A DNA stretch of 64,000 bases, taken from Candidatus Manganitrophus noduliformans. GTDB taxonomy: Bacteria; Nitrospirota; Nitrospiria; SBBL01; Manganitrophaceae. Positions 41,312 to 49,744 of this stretch are shown one piece after another. Made by a program: the position numbers and the translations under genes. Where the stretch lies: the NCBI RefSeq assembly GCF_012184425.1, contig NZ_VTOW01000009.1:1-64000 (forward strand), read 5' to 3'. The notes beneath the pieces are model-generated. The model had not been told where the DNA came from, ran no database searches, and was given only the letters and a program-made list of their open reading frames with translations. Each line of letters begins with the position of its first letter. The first letter of the stretch is position 1.

Positions 41312-41343
41312 GCCTGAAGAGATATTTCCTTCAGGCTTTTTTG
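41312..41343 (+). terminator. Rho-independent terminator after the Uma2 gene
   Basis: GCCTGAA / TTCAGGC stem with an 11-base loop and TTTTTT. Confidence 0.75.
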
Positions 41344-41354
41344 TTTTCGGATTC

Positions 41355-41482
41355 GGCAAGGGGAAACGCTGCCGGTGGGACTATCTGATCCGCCTTAATG
41401 GAATCCGTTCGTAAATAGGCCCGAATGCCGGGTCAACCATCATAGCCCTTCGGAGAAGCAATTCTCCCGAGGGCTTTTTTTA
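41355..41482 (+). ncRNA. Duplicated structured element, copy B, ending in a terminator
   Basis: Second copy of the element at 40351. Here it runs directly into a strong terminator (CCCTTCGGAGAA / TTCTCCCGAGGG stem, then seven T residues, 41446-41482), 20 bp before the ribosome-binding site of a small zinc-ribbon gene. The CCCGAATGCCGGG hairpin and GGTCAACCATCATAG are conserved with copy A. The layout suits a transcription-attenuating riboswitch or leader for the downstream gene. It matches no riboswitch class I can name. Confidence 0.5.
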
Positions 41483-41502
41483 TTGTCCAAAGGAGGTGCT
41501 CG

Positions 41503-41673
41503 ATGCATTGTCCGAAGTGTCAGGGAATGGTAAGAGAGGAATTTGTAGCCACCTACGAGGGGAAATGTCTCTCCCCGTATTGCATTCAATGCGGCTGGAG
41601 GCCGACACGATCTCCGCACCGCAGCTTTCAAGAGGAAGCACGGCTGAGGGAAAAAGTGCTTTCGATCCTGTAA
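41503..41673 (+). CDS. Small zinc-ribbon protein, 56 residues
   Basis: Starts MHCPKCQGMVREEFVATYEG; the second pair is CIQCGWRPTRSP, giving a CxxC-N-CxxC zinc ribbon. AAAGGAGG lies six bases before the ATG. It sits directly downstream of the structured element and its terminator, so the element may control it. A similar tiny zinc ribbon lies at 44730. Function unknown; nucleic-acid or protein binding is likely. Confidence 0.6.
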   Translation: MHCPKCQGMVREEFVATYEGKCLSPYCIQCGWRPTRSPHRSFQEEARLREKVLSIL

Positions 41674-41798
41674 GGTCACCGATCTCCGGATAAACCATCC
41701 AACCCGCAGAGGAGGAAATCGTCGAGAGAATCGTTGTCGAGACGAGATCCGAAACCTCTAAAACCATCAAACTCTAAAACCGAATAGGAGAGACGCCA

Positions 41799-42227
41799 AT
41801 GGAACGGAATCAGAATCGTATTGCCAATCTGGTCAATGGGTTTCAGGCGCTCGCGCCGCTCGCCCCGAACCAAAATCGGACCCAGGAGAATATCAGCCCG
41901 CGAATGTCGGTGGGATATTACATCGGCCGCTTCGGGCTGAAATTCAAGGAGGCAGATCGACTCACCCATTTTCTCTACCTGTTCATGGCGGAGGAAGACC
42001 GGTACTTTCTATCGCGCGTGGAGCGGTGGGTCAGAGAGATCGCGCTCACGAAAGGGAGCATTCGGTCCGTCCTGGACGATCTCATGATCCTGGCGGTCTG
42101 CCGGATCGATCCGAATCGACCGGAGCGTTGCTGCAGACGGGTTCGCAGCGAAATCATCCGGTATGTCGATCGGCGATTTCAGCGCGATCGGCGGGAGAGT
42201 CGGAATGAAGGCTCGGGTTCGGCTTGA
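41799..42227 (+). CDS. Hypothetical protein, 142 residues
   Basis: Starts after AATAGGAGAGACGCCA. It is Arg-rich and helical (EADRLTHFLYLFMAEEDRYF, VERWVREIALTKGSIRSVLD, RRVRSEIIRYVDRRFQRDRR). Family not recognised. It lies between the zinc-ribbon gene and the nrdJ control region on the same strand. Confidence 0.55.
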   Translation: MERNQNRIANLVNGFQALAPLAPNQNRTQENISPRMSVGYYIGRFGLKFKEADRLTHFLYLFMAEEDRYFLSRVERWVREIALTKGSIRSVLDDLMILAVCRIDPNRPERCCRRVRSEIIRYVDRRFQRDRRESRNEGSGSA

Positions 42228-42245
42228 CCGCAAATTTGTGAGCAG

Positions 42246-42262
42246 CGTCAAAAATCTTGACG
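42246..42262. promoter_or_regulatory. Possible enhancer site upstream of nrdJ
   Basis: CGTCAA-AAATC-TTGACG is a 17-bp inverted repeat centred 121 bp upstream of the nrdJ sigma-54 promoter, a typical enhancer distance. It differs from the TGTCGC-type sites of the signalling island. Confidence 0.35.
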
Positions 42263-42372
42263 GCGATCGGTCTTTTAATAAACGCGACCCTCGATATTCC
42301 AACCCGGTTTAAGTCGGCGATAAATCGGGGAATCTTGTCGGCCGGGCGAGTCCGCAGTTTAGGCGGGGGCGC

Positions 42373-42388
42373 CTGGCACATAAGTTGC
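42373..42388 (+). promoter_or_regulatory. Sigma-54 promoter upstream of nrdJ
   Basis: CTGGCACATAAGTTGC is almost perfect for the -24/-12 consensus, with GG at 42375-42376 and GC at 42387-42388, ten bases apart. Transcription would begin near 42400, 30 bp before the nrdJ start. Confidence 0.65.
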
Positions 42389-42429
42389 GCTGTAGGAGAC
42401 TCGCAATTCACACAACAAAGAGGTGTTCT

Positions 42430-44616
42430 ATGCAGACAGTAACCTTGTCCCCAAATGCAATACGGGTTTTAGAGAAGCGGTATCTCGCTAAGAGCGCAAA
42501 AGGGGAGGTGATCGAGACCGCCGAGGAGCTCTTTCGGCGGGTGGCGAAGAATATCGCGGAAGCAGATCCGCACTACAATGCTACCGAAGATCCGGCGAAG
42601 ACCGAGGATGCGTTCTACGCGTTGATGGTCTCGGGACGTTTTCTTCCGAATTCACCCACGCTGATGAACGCCGGCCGGGAGCTGCAGCAGCTCTCCGCCT
42701 GTTTTGTCCTTCCGGTGGGAGACTCCATCTGCGAGATCTTCGACGCGGTCAAACAGACCGCGATCATCCATAAGAGCGGCGGCGGAACGGGATTCTCTTT
42801 CTCCCGGCTTCGCCCGAAAGACGATCTGGTCCGAACGACCGGAGGGGTTTCCTCCGGTCCGGTCTCCTTTATGAGCGTCTTCAACCACACCACCGAGGCG
42901 ATCAAACAAGGAGGCACTCGCCGGGGCGCCAACATGGGGATTCTGAGGGTGGACCACCCCGATATCCTCGATTTTATCCACTGTAAAGCCGATACCGGCA
43001 AGATCATCAATTTCAACATCTCCGTGGCGATCACCGACGAATTCATGCGGGCGGCCAGGGAGGATAAAGACTACCCCCTCATCAACCCGCGGACGCGCGA
43101 AACCGTCAAGCGGCTCTCCGCCCGAATGGTTCTCGATGAAATCGCCAAAGAGGCGCATGCCACAGGCGAGCCGGGTCTTTTCTTCGTCGATGTCACCAAT
43201 CGGACCAATCCCACCCCCCACGTCGGTGAGATCGAGGCGACCAACCCCTGCGGGGAGCAGCCGCTGCTTCCCTATGAGAGCTGCAATCTGGGAAGCATCA
43301 ACCTGGAGCGCCACCTGAAGCGGATCGACGATCGGTACGAGATCGACTGGGAAGCGCTCGAGGGAACGATCCGTACATCGGTGCATTTTCTCGACAACGT
43401 CATCGACGTGAACCGTTATCCGATCCGGCAGATCGAGGAGATCACCAAAGCGAACCGGAAGATCGGCCTGGGTGTGATGGGATTCGCCAGGATGCTCTTT
43501 AAGCTGGGCGTTCCGTACAACTGCCTCGATGGACTGCGGGTGGCGCAACAGGTGATGGCCTTTGTGCGTCGGGTGGGATATGAGCAGTCCGGCCAGCTCG
43601 CGGAGCTGCGGGGGGTCTACCCGAACTGGAGAGGCTCTCTTCATGAAAAACGGGGTCAGCGGGTTCGCAACGCCTACATCACGACGATCGCCCCCACCGG
43701 GACCGTCTCGATGATCGCCGACACCTCCGGAGGATGTGAGCCGGAGTTTAGTCTCATCTGGTACAAGAACGTCATGGACGGAGAGAAACTCCCCTACATC
43801 CTCGACTATCTGATCGAAGCGGCAAAGCGGGAGGGCTTCTGGAGTGAGGATCTGCTCGAGCGGATCGTGAAAAACAAGGGATCGGTCAATGGAATCGATC
43901 AAGTCCCCCCGGAATGGCAGAGGGTTTTCGTCACCGCGCATGAGATCTCGCCGGAGTGGCATGTTCGCATGCAGGCGGCCTTTCAGGAGTATTCCGACTC
44001 CGCCGTCAGCAAGACGATCAATCTTCCATCGGATGCCGGCGTGGAGGAGGTCACGAAAGCCTACCTGCTTGCCTACGAGCTCGGTTGCAAAGGGATCACC
44101 GTCTACCGGGACGGCGCGCGGCCCGACCAGGTGATGAATGTGGGCTCTTTTCGGAGAAACGGAGACGGATCGCACGGCCCCGCTCCCGAGGACTTGGCGT
44201 GGGGGAAACTTGTCGAACTCGCCGACATTGTCGATGAAAAGCGGATCCGGGTAAAAACCGCCGACGGCAACGCCTACCTCCACGTCGGACTGGTCGACGG
44301 TCAGCCGAGAGAGATTTTTGGAAATCCTGCTCTCGGCGCCTATCAAAGCACCGTCGCCCTGGTTTGCCGATTGGGCTCGACCGTCTTAAGACTCGGCGGA
44401 ACGGTTGAGATGATCATGGATCAGCTCAACAAGGTCCACCGGGAGTATGGAGATGTAAGAATCCCGCTTCTGGCCTTGAATCGGGGTTTTCAGCGGGTCA
44501 TGGAAGATCTCGGTCAACACGTGTCGATCACGGAGAGCTGTCCGGAGTGTCGTCGCCAGATGCGGATGGTTGAAGGCTGCATGAAATGTCACGACTGCGG
44601 ATTCAGCCGCTGTTAG
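42430..44616 (+). CDS. nrdJ: Adenosylcobalamin-dependent (class II) ribonucleotide reductase
   Basis: The 728-residue enzyme has the class II core: NSPTLMNAG with AdoCbl-site context, GGGTGFSFSRLRPKDDLVRT, the radical Cys and Glu in NPCGEQPLLPYESCNLGS (Cys274), and ITTIAPTGTVSMIADTSGGC. The C-terminus has the redox/zinc cluster CPECRRQMRM...CMKCHDCGF. It reduces ribonucleotides to deoxyribonucleotides without oxygen, using vitamin B12. The frame is open from 42385, but the ATG at 42430 after AAAGAGGTG is preferred. A sigma-54-type promoter lies 42 bp upstream, an unusual control for this enzyme. Confidence 0.93.
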   Translation: MQTVTLSPNAIRVLEKRYLAKSAKGEVIETAEELFRRVAKNIAEADPHYNATEDPAKTEDAFYALMVSGRFLPNSPTLMNAGRELQQLSACFVLPVGDSICEIFDAVKQTAIIHKSGGGTGFSFSRLRPKDDLVRTTGGVSSGPVSFMSVFNHTTEAIKQGGTRRGANMGILRVDHPDILDFIHCKADTGKIINFNISVAITDEFMRAAREDKDYPLINPRTRETVKRLSARMVLDEIAKEAHATGEPGLFFVDVTNRTNPTPHVGEIEATNPCGEQPLLPYESCNLGSINLERHLKRIDDRYEIDWEALEGTIRTSVHFLDNVIDVNRYPIRQIEEITKANRKIGLGVMGFARMLFKLGVPYNCLDGLRVAQQVMAFVRRVGYEQSGQLAELRGVYPNWRGSLHEKRGQRVRNAYITTIAPTGTVSMIADTSGGCEPEFSLIWYKNVMDGEKLPYILDYLIEAAKREGFWSEDLLERIVKNKGSVNGIDQVPPEWQRVFVTAHEISPEWHVRMQAAFQEYSDSAVSKTINLPSDAGVEEVTKAYLLAYELGCKGITVYRDGARPDQVMNVGSFRRNGDGSHGPAPEDLAWGKLVELADIVDEKRIRVKTADGNAYLHVGLVDGQPREIFGNPALGAYQSTVALVCRLGSTVLRLGGTVEMIMDQLNKVHREYGDVRIPLLALNRGFQRVMEDLGQHVSITESCPECRRQMRMVEGCMKCHDCGFSRC

Positions 44617-44632
44617 GCGCATCCGGTCCGGT

Positions 44633-44665
44633 GAAGAGAGGGGTGAAAATCCCCCCCCTCTCTTC
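44633..44665 (+). terminator. Hairpin after nrdJ
   Basis: GAAGAGAGGGG pairs with CCCCTCTCTTC across a short C-rich loop. No T run follows, so it may be an RNA-stability hairpin rather than a true terminator. Confidence 0.4.
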
Positions 44666-44729
44666 GGGATCCGTCGGTTGGAAGATATCGGACTCTCCGT
44701 TTGAGTCCGTCTTTCTTTGCGGAGGGAGT

Positions 44730-44945
44730 ATGGGAGAAATGGCCGCCGGCTGTCCGCATTGCCACACAGGAGGTCGCTGCGAGAAGGGGGGCGTCATCGT
44801 CTCGCTCGTTTGGTCCGCTCTTTTTCTCGAATGGCATTGCGTCGTGTGCGGATATGTCGGCGACGGCAAAACCGAGCCGGCTCGACCGTGGCTCAGGGTA
44901 AGACCTACTGAGAGGAAAACAGAGAGACTGCTGAGGGCTGTTTGA
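44730..44945 (+). CDS. Small zinc-ribbon protein, 71 residues
   Basis: Starts MGEMAAGCPHCHTGGRCEKG after GGAGGGAGT. The second knuckle is CVVCGYVGDG, so it is a CxxC-CxxC zinc ribbon with a hydrophobic linker and a basic tail (RVRPTERKTERLLRAV). Family not recognised. It is the third tiny CxxC protein in the window and follows nrdJ by 113 bp. Confidence 0.6.
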   Translation: MGEMAAGCPHCHTGGRCEKGGVIVSLVWSALFLEWHCVVCGYVGDGKTEPARPWLRVRPTERKTERLLRAV

Positions 44946-45007
44946 ATATCGGTCAATAAAAAAAGGTGTGGAAGCCAACCGGTGATCTTAATCAGGAGGA
45001 GATGCTG

Positions 45008-45661
45008 ATGAATCGAGAAAGCGGGTTTTTGATCATCTTTTTATCGATGACCCTCTCCGGGTGTTTGGGTGCGCTTCAGGCGATGAACACGGCGACCGGC
45101 CTCTATCAGAACGCCCGTGCCGGTTATACCGCGTATAACGCCGCCGCCACGGCTAAAGATTTAAAGGATACCCAGCCGTTGTTCGCGGATGCGGAGATCA
45201 TCAAGATCCGAGCCGATCTCTCTCCGAGAATGCGAGACCGGGAGGAGGCGATTAAAGCCGCGTTCACCGCGGAGCTGGTGCGTGAGGCGAAGGAGGTTCT
45301 GGGGGCGATCGGCCGCTCCGAAACGGTTGTTTGCACCGAAGCGTGTCCGGCCGAAGGGAAGATGACGATCCTTCATTTCCGTGAGAAGGAGCGACCGGGG
45401 ATGATCACAAAGGTGCTCGCCGGCGACCGCCTGACCGGAACGGCGAGCGTGATTAACGCGAGCGATGGAGCGGTTCTCAGGGACGAGCAGGTGGACGGGC
45501 AGGACTATGCCGTCATCGCCGCAATGATCAATCTTTCGGTGATGAAGAAGCTCCTCAAGGAGAAGGAGGACGATCCAAAACTAAAGGCGTATCTGGATAA
45601 GGTCAACGAGATCCCTCTGCTGTCGGAAGAGGGGGAAAAGATTCTGACGGGATCAAAGTGA
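45008..45661 (+). CDS. Predicted lipoprotein
   Basis: From ATG 45008 (seven bases after AGGAGGA) the product is about 217 residues and begins MNRESGFLIIFLSMTLSGCL. This is a lipoprotein signal peptide with lipobox LSGC, cysteine at residue 19. The mature part is mostly alpha/beta with TVVCTEACPAEGKM containing two more cysteines. It would be anchored to a membrane facing the periplasm. Family not recognised. A frame-open start at 44966 lacks a ribosome-binding site. Confidence 0.7.
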   Translation: MNRESGFLIIFLSMTLSGCLGALQAMNTATGLYQNARAGYTAYNAAATAKDLKDTQPLFADAEIIKIRADLSPRMRDREEAIKAAFTAELVREAKEVLGAIGRSETVVCTEACPAEGKMTILHFREKERPGMITKVLAGDRLTGTASVINASDGAVLRDEQVDGQDYAVIAAMINLSVMKKLLKEKEDDPKLKAYLDKVNEIPLLSEEGEKILTGSK

Positions 45662-45678
45662 TCTTCTGAACGGCCGGG

Positions 45679-45708
45679 GCCGGTGAGGCCGCATCATCGC
45701 TCACCGGC
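45679..45708. other. Perfect 9-bp hairpin downstream of the lipoprotein gene
   Basis: GCCGGTGAG pairs with CTCACCGGC over a 12-base loop. There is no T run; it may stabilise the mRNA end or mark a weak terminator. Confidence 0.35.
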
Positions 45709-45743
45709 TCCTGTCCGCTAACCGGAGTCGGAGGATTCTGACG

Positions 45744-46070
45744 ATGTCGCAACATTACTTCAAGACGACTTATCAGGGTGAGCCGGTCACGATTCTGATG
45801 GGATGGGATCGTCCGCTTCAGGGTTTTTTTATGGTGATCGAGAAGCCGCAGCGTAAAGATGATGACGAGCGATATCTATACAGTAACCTAAACGAGGAGG
45901 ATTCGCATCCGAAGTCTCTGAAACCGTTTTTGGATGTCTTACGCGTCTTTCAGATTGTCTTGCCCGGGGAGATGATTCATGAGGTTCTCGAGGACAAAAT
46001 GATCAACTGCGGAAATAAAACAGTTGAACACCAGGCCGAGGGTGGGGAGTACAAGAAGGGTTCGCTTTGA
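45744..46070 (+). CDS. Hypothetical protein, 108 residues
   Basis: Starts MSQHYFKTTYQGEPVTILMG after CGGAGGATTCTGACG. The sequence FFMVIEKPQRKDDDERYLYS and VLPGEMIHEVLEDKMINCGN suggest a compact beta-alpha protein. Family not recognised. Last gene of the small cluster around nrdJ. Confidence 0.5.
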   Translation: MSQHYFKTTYQGEPVTILMGWDRPLQGFFMVIEKPQRKDDDERYLYSNLNEEDSHPKSLKPFLDVLRVFQIVLPGEMIHEVLEDKMINCGNKTVEHQAEGGEYKKGSL

Positions 46071-46669
46071 GGAGGTAAAAAAACGACCGTAAGTCCCGCG
46101 CTAGTATTATTGCGGCCCCTCCCTAGAGATAAAAAGCCGGCGGCAGTGTGAGCTCTGATCGGCTCGCGCGGATGGATCGAATATTTTATCTGTAAAAGTC
46201 ATAACTTTACTTTTCAGACATTGTAAGGCCAACCCGTACTTCCTGAACTAAGCAGCATCCAGATCTTCCCATGTGCAATAGTTCAAGTTGAAATACTTGT
46301 TCTGACCGAATTTCTCACCTTTGGTACACCCGGCACAAATTCAGCTACACTCAGTACATTTCATCAGAGCTCAAATTATCGATAGTACTTTAAAAAATGA
46401 CCTAAATGAGATTACGTCTCATGAGCCTGATTAATTTAGCACAGTTGTTGGATGAAATCCTTCATTCTCTCCCGCTTCATGGATTCAAAAGAATTGCATT
46501 CTGGCGGAGCGCTTCAGAGAATGCGGTTTGCTCGAACTCTTCTGAAGGGTGATACCTACTTGAGTTTTTTAATAAAGCTCCCGCAGCTCGCACTGTCGTA
46601 GAATGGGTCGGCCGGCTAATACTCGGGATAATCTGTACTTTCCACAAATTGAACAGTTCGCTTGTTCCT
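46071..46669. other. Intergenic region, no gene recognised
   Basis: About 600 bp between converging units. Short frames here lack ribosome-binding sites and have no recognisable domains. Confidence 0.4.
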
Positions 46670-46888
46670 TTAAGAGTCACGAGTATGCAGGCGACGGAGG
46701 TAATCGGCCTCCCAAACGAATCGAGGCCGCAGCTTCCGCAGGTGAACTTTTAATTTTAAAGGAGCGTTCACGAGTACAGGTTTGACCCATTTATAAATTT
46801 CGTACGATGAGGCATAGAGTATCGCCCAAAGCGGCCAGAGTACAACCGCCAGAATCAAGGTCCACTCGAAAAAGATCTTGATATCCAT
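46670..46888 (-). CDS. Small membrane protein, 72 residues
   Basis: Starts MDIKIFFEWTLILAVVLWPL after TTCGGAGGACACC. One transmembrane helix (residues 6-30) is followed by a basic cytoplasmic tail (LKVHLRKLRPRFVWEADYLR). Family not recognised. First of several small membrane proteins in the proteostasis block. Confidence 0.6.
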   Translation of the reverse strand: MDIKIFFEWTLILAVVLWPLWAILYASSYEIYKWVKPVLVNAPLKLKVHLRKLRPRFVWEADYLRRLHTRDS

Positions 46889-47016
46889 GGTGTCCTCCGA
46901 AATAACCTCACCTATGGAATGATCTCTTCCACAGGATGAACTTAATAAAAATATTACCGAGAAGCGGGCGTATTCTTTGGCGGGCCGGCTCTTCGCCGAC
47001 CCGCCTCGAAAGTAGA

Positions 47017-47295
47017 TTACTGGATAACCGCTTGGCCGCCGCTGCCGTCCATGGTCCAGAGCACCCAGGCGAAGTAAACAAGAGAACCGTAGAGGGCGAA
47101 ATAGAGTCCATACCGGTACAACGCCTCATAGAGCAGATCGAATCCGGGGGCAGCTACCGACTCAGACCACCGTTTAGCGACGACCTCTTTCAATGCATTA
47201 ATCTTGCTCCCTTGCTTTCCAATAAAATCGCGGAAGCGGAAGGGAGAGGTCGGAAATCGCTTCAAGAGATTAGGTGCCGTTCTTACTGTCATCAT
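47017..47295 (-). CDS. Small membrane protein, about 92 residues
   Basis: ATG at 47295 follows AAAGGAGGTG by eight bases. A basic N-terminus (TVRTAPNLLKRFPTSPFRFR) precedes one hydrophobic helix (LYRYGLYFALYGSLVYFAWV). Family not recognised. It lies between another small membrane protein and Hsp20, on the same strand. Confidence 0.6.
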   Translation of the reverse strand: MMTVRTAPNLLKRFPTSPFRFRDFIGKQGSKINALKEVVAKRWSESVAAPGFDLLYEALYRYGLYFALYGSLVYFAWVLWTMDGSGGQAVIQ

Positions 47296-47557
47296 AGACA
47301 CTCACCTCCTTTCTCAATCGAAGAGATAAACCATGGAGACCCCATTTTCAAGGGGAAGTGTATCCCTCACAGGAGTTAAAAGGAAGTCGCCTGGAGTGAT
47401 TTCATGTTAACTTCAAACCGACAGGCCTGGACTGTTGGATAAAAATAGAGACGATAGGGAAATGGACCCAGATTAACATTACAGAATGTGGATTGCGGGG
47501 GGCAGGGGTCACGGAGGAGTGTTCCGGCTGCCAGACGGTCACTTCCTCCGCGCCGTT

Positions 47558-48037
47558 TTATTTCTCTTCGATTTTGATTTCTTTCGGCAACGCCTCTTTT
47601 GATTTTGGAAGCTCAACCGTCAAGATGCCGTTTTTAAAAGCGGCCCGGATCTGGTCGGCGTTCACCGCGGAAGGGAGCGCAATCTCACGTACGAAGCTTC
47701 CATAGTAGCGCTCATTATAATGATAGTTCCGCTCTTGCTTCTCCTCTTCCTGCTTAATCTCACCCCGAAGCTGTAGGGTCTGATCGGTCATGGAGATTTT
47801 AATGTTCTCCTTCTCAAAACCTGGGACTTCCGCTTTCATCACATACTTGTCCTTCTCCTCGTACATATCGATAGAAGGAAAAGTGGCCCCTCTGAAGAGA
47901 GATTGCGGCTCCCAGTCCGTCAGATCCCGAAAATTTTTAAAGAAATGATCAAACATCTTCTCCATCTCCCGGCGCGGATTCACGACATCTGTAACCCGCG
48001 AGCGCCGTCGCGGCAGCAATTGTCCAAAAGCCATCAT
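47558..48037 (-). CDS. Small heat-shock protein (Hsp20)
   Basis: The 159-residue chaperone has the alpha-crystallin domain: SIDMYEEKDKYVMKAEVPGF, FVREIALPSAVNADQIRAAF and the C-terminal GILTVELPKSK followed by the I-x-I-type tail EIKIEE. It holds unfolding proteins in oligomers. AAAGGAGGTGTATG-like sequence precedes the start. An IS3 element is inserted about 125 bp upstream and could alter its promoter. Confidence 0.9.
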   Translation of the reverse strand: MMAFGQLLPRRRSRVTDVVNPRREMEKMFDHFFKNFRDLTDWEPQSLFRGATFPSIDMYEEKDKYVMKAEVPGFEKENIKISMTDQTLQLRGEIKQEEEKQERNYHYNERYYGSFVREIALPSAVNADQIRAAFKNGILTVELPKSKEALPKEIKIEEK

Positions 48038-48189
48038 ACACCTCCTTTGTTCGTTTTAAGTTTTAAGTTGATGCGAATACACAAACTCTGCTTGCTTCGG
48101 CAAGCTGAGCATCCAATATCATCCGTATCTCAGCCGAGATGCTACCCGCAATCACCCCCTGTAATGGTCCAGTAAAAACGGACACTGGG

Positions 48190-49053
48190 TTAAGATACAT
48201 CGGCTAAAGTTTCATACTCAGCCGGAGAGACGTAGCCGAGATAGGAATGATACCGCCGGCTGTTGTAGAACATTTCGATATAATCGACCACATCCTTTTT
48301 TGCTTCCTCCCATGTGGCATAGCGACGATGCTCGGTTTGATCGCTCTTCAGACTTCTAAAGAAGCGCTCGGCGACCGCATTGTCCCAGCAGTTGCCTTTG
48401 CGGCTCATGCTGCAGATCATCCCGTGTTCAGACAACAAAGCCTGATAGTCCTGGCTGGCGTATTGACTGCCTCGATCCGAATGGTGGATCAGTCCTCTGT
48501 CCGGCTTTCGGATCAAGAGGGCCATGCGTAAGGCATCGCCGACGAGCCCCGCTTTCATCTGACTCGACATCGACCATCCCACCACCTTGCGCGAGAACAA
48601 ATCCAGCACCACGGCCAAATACAGCCACCCCTGCTCTGTCCAAAGATAGGTGATATCGGCCGCCCAGACCCGATTGGGCGCACTGACCTCGAATTTCCGG
48701 TCAAGAAGATTCAATGCCACAGGATCATCGTGGCGGCTGTCGGTGGTGACTTTAAAGTGCTTCTTCCTTCTGACCGCAACTGCCGCCTGCCGCATGAGCG
48801 TTCGGGCCTGATAGCGGCCCACGGCCTCTGCATCCTCTTTTAGCGCTTTTGACATCCGACGGCTCCCATACGTCTGCCGGTTGGAAAAATGAATGGCTCG
48901 CACTTTGAGAATCCGCCTCTGCCGATCGGGACCATCCGGCCGGGCTTTCCGATTCTGATAATCGTAATACCCGCTTCGGCTCACCTGCAAAACCTGACAC
49001 AATACCACGACCGGAAAATTCGCCTTCTCCACCGCAACAAATCGATACCTCAA
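48190..49053 (-). CDS. IS3-family transposase orfB
   Basis: The 287-residue catalytic subunit has the rve-type DDE triad: Asp in VWAADITYL, Asp in IHHSDRGSQYAS and Glu in NAVAERFFRSLK, with the HTH_21 region (YGSRRMSKALKED) before them. It begins with TTG overlapping the orfA stop; the active transposase is normally an orfAB fusion made by -1 frameshifting at the A6G tract. It looks intact. Confidence 0.9.
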   Translation of the reverse strand: MRYRFVAVEKANFPVVVLCQVLQVSRSGYYDYQNRKARPDGPDRQRRILKVRAIHFSNRQTYGSRRMSKALKEDAEAVGRYQARTLMRQAAVAVRRKKHFKVTTDSRHDDPVALNLLDRKFEVSAPNRVWAADITYLWTEQGWLYLAVVLDLFSRKVVGWSMSSQMKAGLVGDALRMALLIRKPDRGLIHHSDRGSQYASQDYQALLSEHGMICSMSRKGNCWDNAVAERFFRSLKSDQTEHRRYATWEEAKKDVVDYIEMFYNSRRYHSYLGYVSPAEYETLADVS

Positions 49054-49349
49054 CTCGATTCTTTGGCAAAGAAGGCTGCCGCCTTTTTTAAGATCTCCCG
49101 CTCCATCAGAAGACGCTTATTCTCGGCTCGCAGCCGATGAAGCTCCTCTTGCTCTGAGCTCAACGGCCCTTTACTGAAAATCACCCCTTTTCCGTTTTGC
49201 TGCGCTCGCCGAACCCAACGGCCTAGCATCCCTCCGTGAATCCCTAAATTGCGAGCCGCCTCCGAGATCTTATATCCCTGTTCGGTCACCAACCGAACGG
49301 CTTCTCGTTTATATTCCGCTGGATACTGCTTTCTCTTCTTCCTCGTCAT
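49050..49349 (-). CDS. IS3-family transposase orfA
   Basis: From ATG 49349 (after GGAGGTGTTCC) the product is about 99 residues: HTH (YPAEYKREAVRLVTEQGYKI, SEAARNLGIHGGMLGRWVRR) and a leucine-zipper-like helix (LHRLRAENKRLLMEREILKK). It binds the terminal repeats and ends in the slippery A6G tract that permits fusion with orfB. Confidence 0.88.
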   Translation of the reverse strand: MTRKKRKQYPAEYKREAVRLVTEQGYKISEAARNLGIHGGMLGRWVRRAQQNGKGVIFSKGPLSSEQEELHRLRAENKRLLMEREILKKAAAFFAKESS

Positions 49350-49477
49350 GGAACACCTCCTTGAGCGCATTATCGCGCTTATTTCGGTGTCCGTCCACAT
49401 TAGACCACTTCACCCCTTACTCCAGGAACCTCTCTTCATAAGATCGGAAGCAGCATCCGGAGCGCAGGCGTCCGCAC

Positions 49478-49663
49478 TTATTCTCCTGCTTGTTTCGGCT
49501 GGTTTGAGAGCGGTGGAAGCGGGAATCTCCAATTCATCCGGCGGGTGCGACGCTGCACTGTATCATAGAGCAGGACCCCGACTGCCCAGAGTGTTAACGA
49601 GAGCGCCCAGAACAGCCCAGCAACAATAATGATATTTTGAAGCAGTTCCAACAAGCGTGACAT
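49478..49663 (-). CDS. Small membrane protein, 61 residues
   Basis: MSRLLELLQNIIIVAGLFWA then LSLTLWAVGVLLYDTVQRRT: one long hydrophobic helix and a Pro/Arg-rich tail. TTGGGAGAAATGC precedes the ATG. Family not recognised; same strand as the rhomboid gene upstream of it. Confidence 0.5.
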   Translation of the reverse strand: MSRLLELLQNIIIVAGLFWALSLTLWAVGVLLYDTVQRRTRRMNWRFPLPPLSNQPKQAGE

Positions 49664-49744
49664 AAAGCATTTCTCCCAAGAGGTATCTCATTGGATAATT
49701 AATTCGGAAACAGGCCGTGTCAAGGAACTTATTTTGACGCCATC

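Larger units (their letters stand above)
48165..49407 (-). mobile_element. IS3-family insertion sequence, apparently complete
   Basis: About 1243 bp bounded by related ends: left TGGTCCAGT...CGGACAC (48165-48185) and right, read inward on the minus strand, TGGTCTAATGTGGACGGACAC (49387-49407). It contains orfA and orfB in the usual overlapping arrangement with an A6G slippery stretch (49083-49089 on the + strand as CTTTTTT). No clear target duplication was seen at the two flanks. It lies upstream of the first Hsp20 gene. Confidence 0.8.

Noticed and set aside
40351-41460. TPP riboswitch identity for the duplicated element
   Set aside because: A short CTGATCCG...TTAAT stretch recalls the thiamine box, but CTGAGA and the other core segments are absent.
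42652-44346. A 564-codon open frame antisense to nrdJ
   Set aside because: It is a codon-bias shadow of the well-conserved reductase: no ribosome-binding site, no recognisable domain, and low-complexity Asp/Gly/Arg composition.
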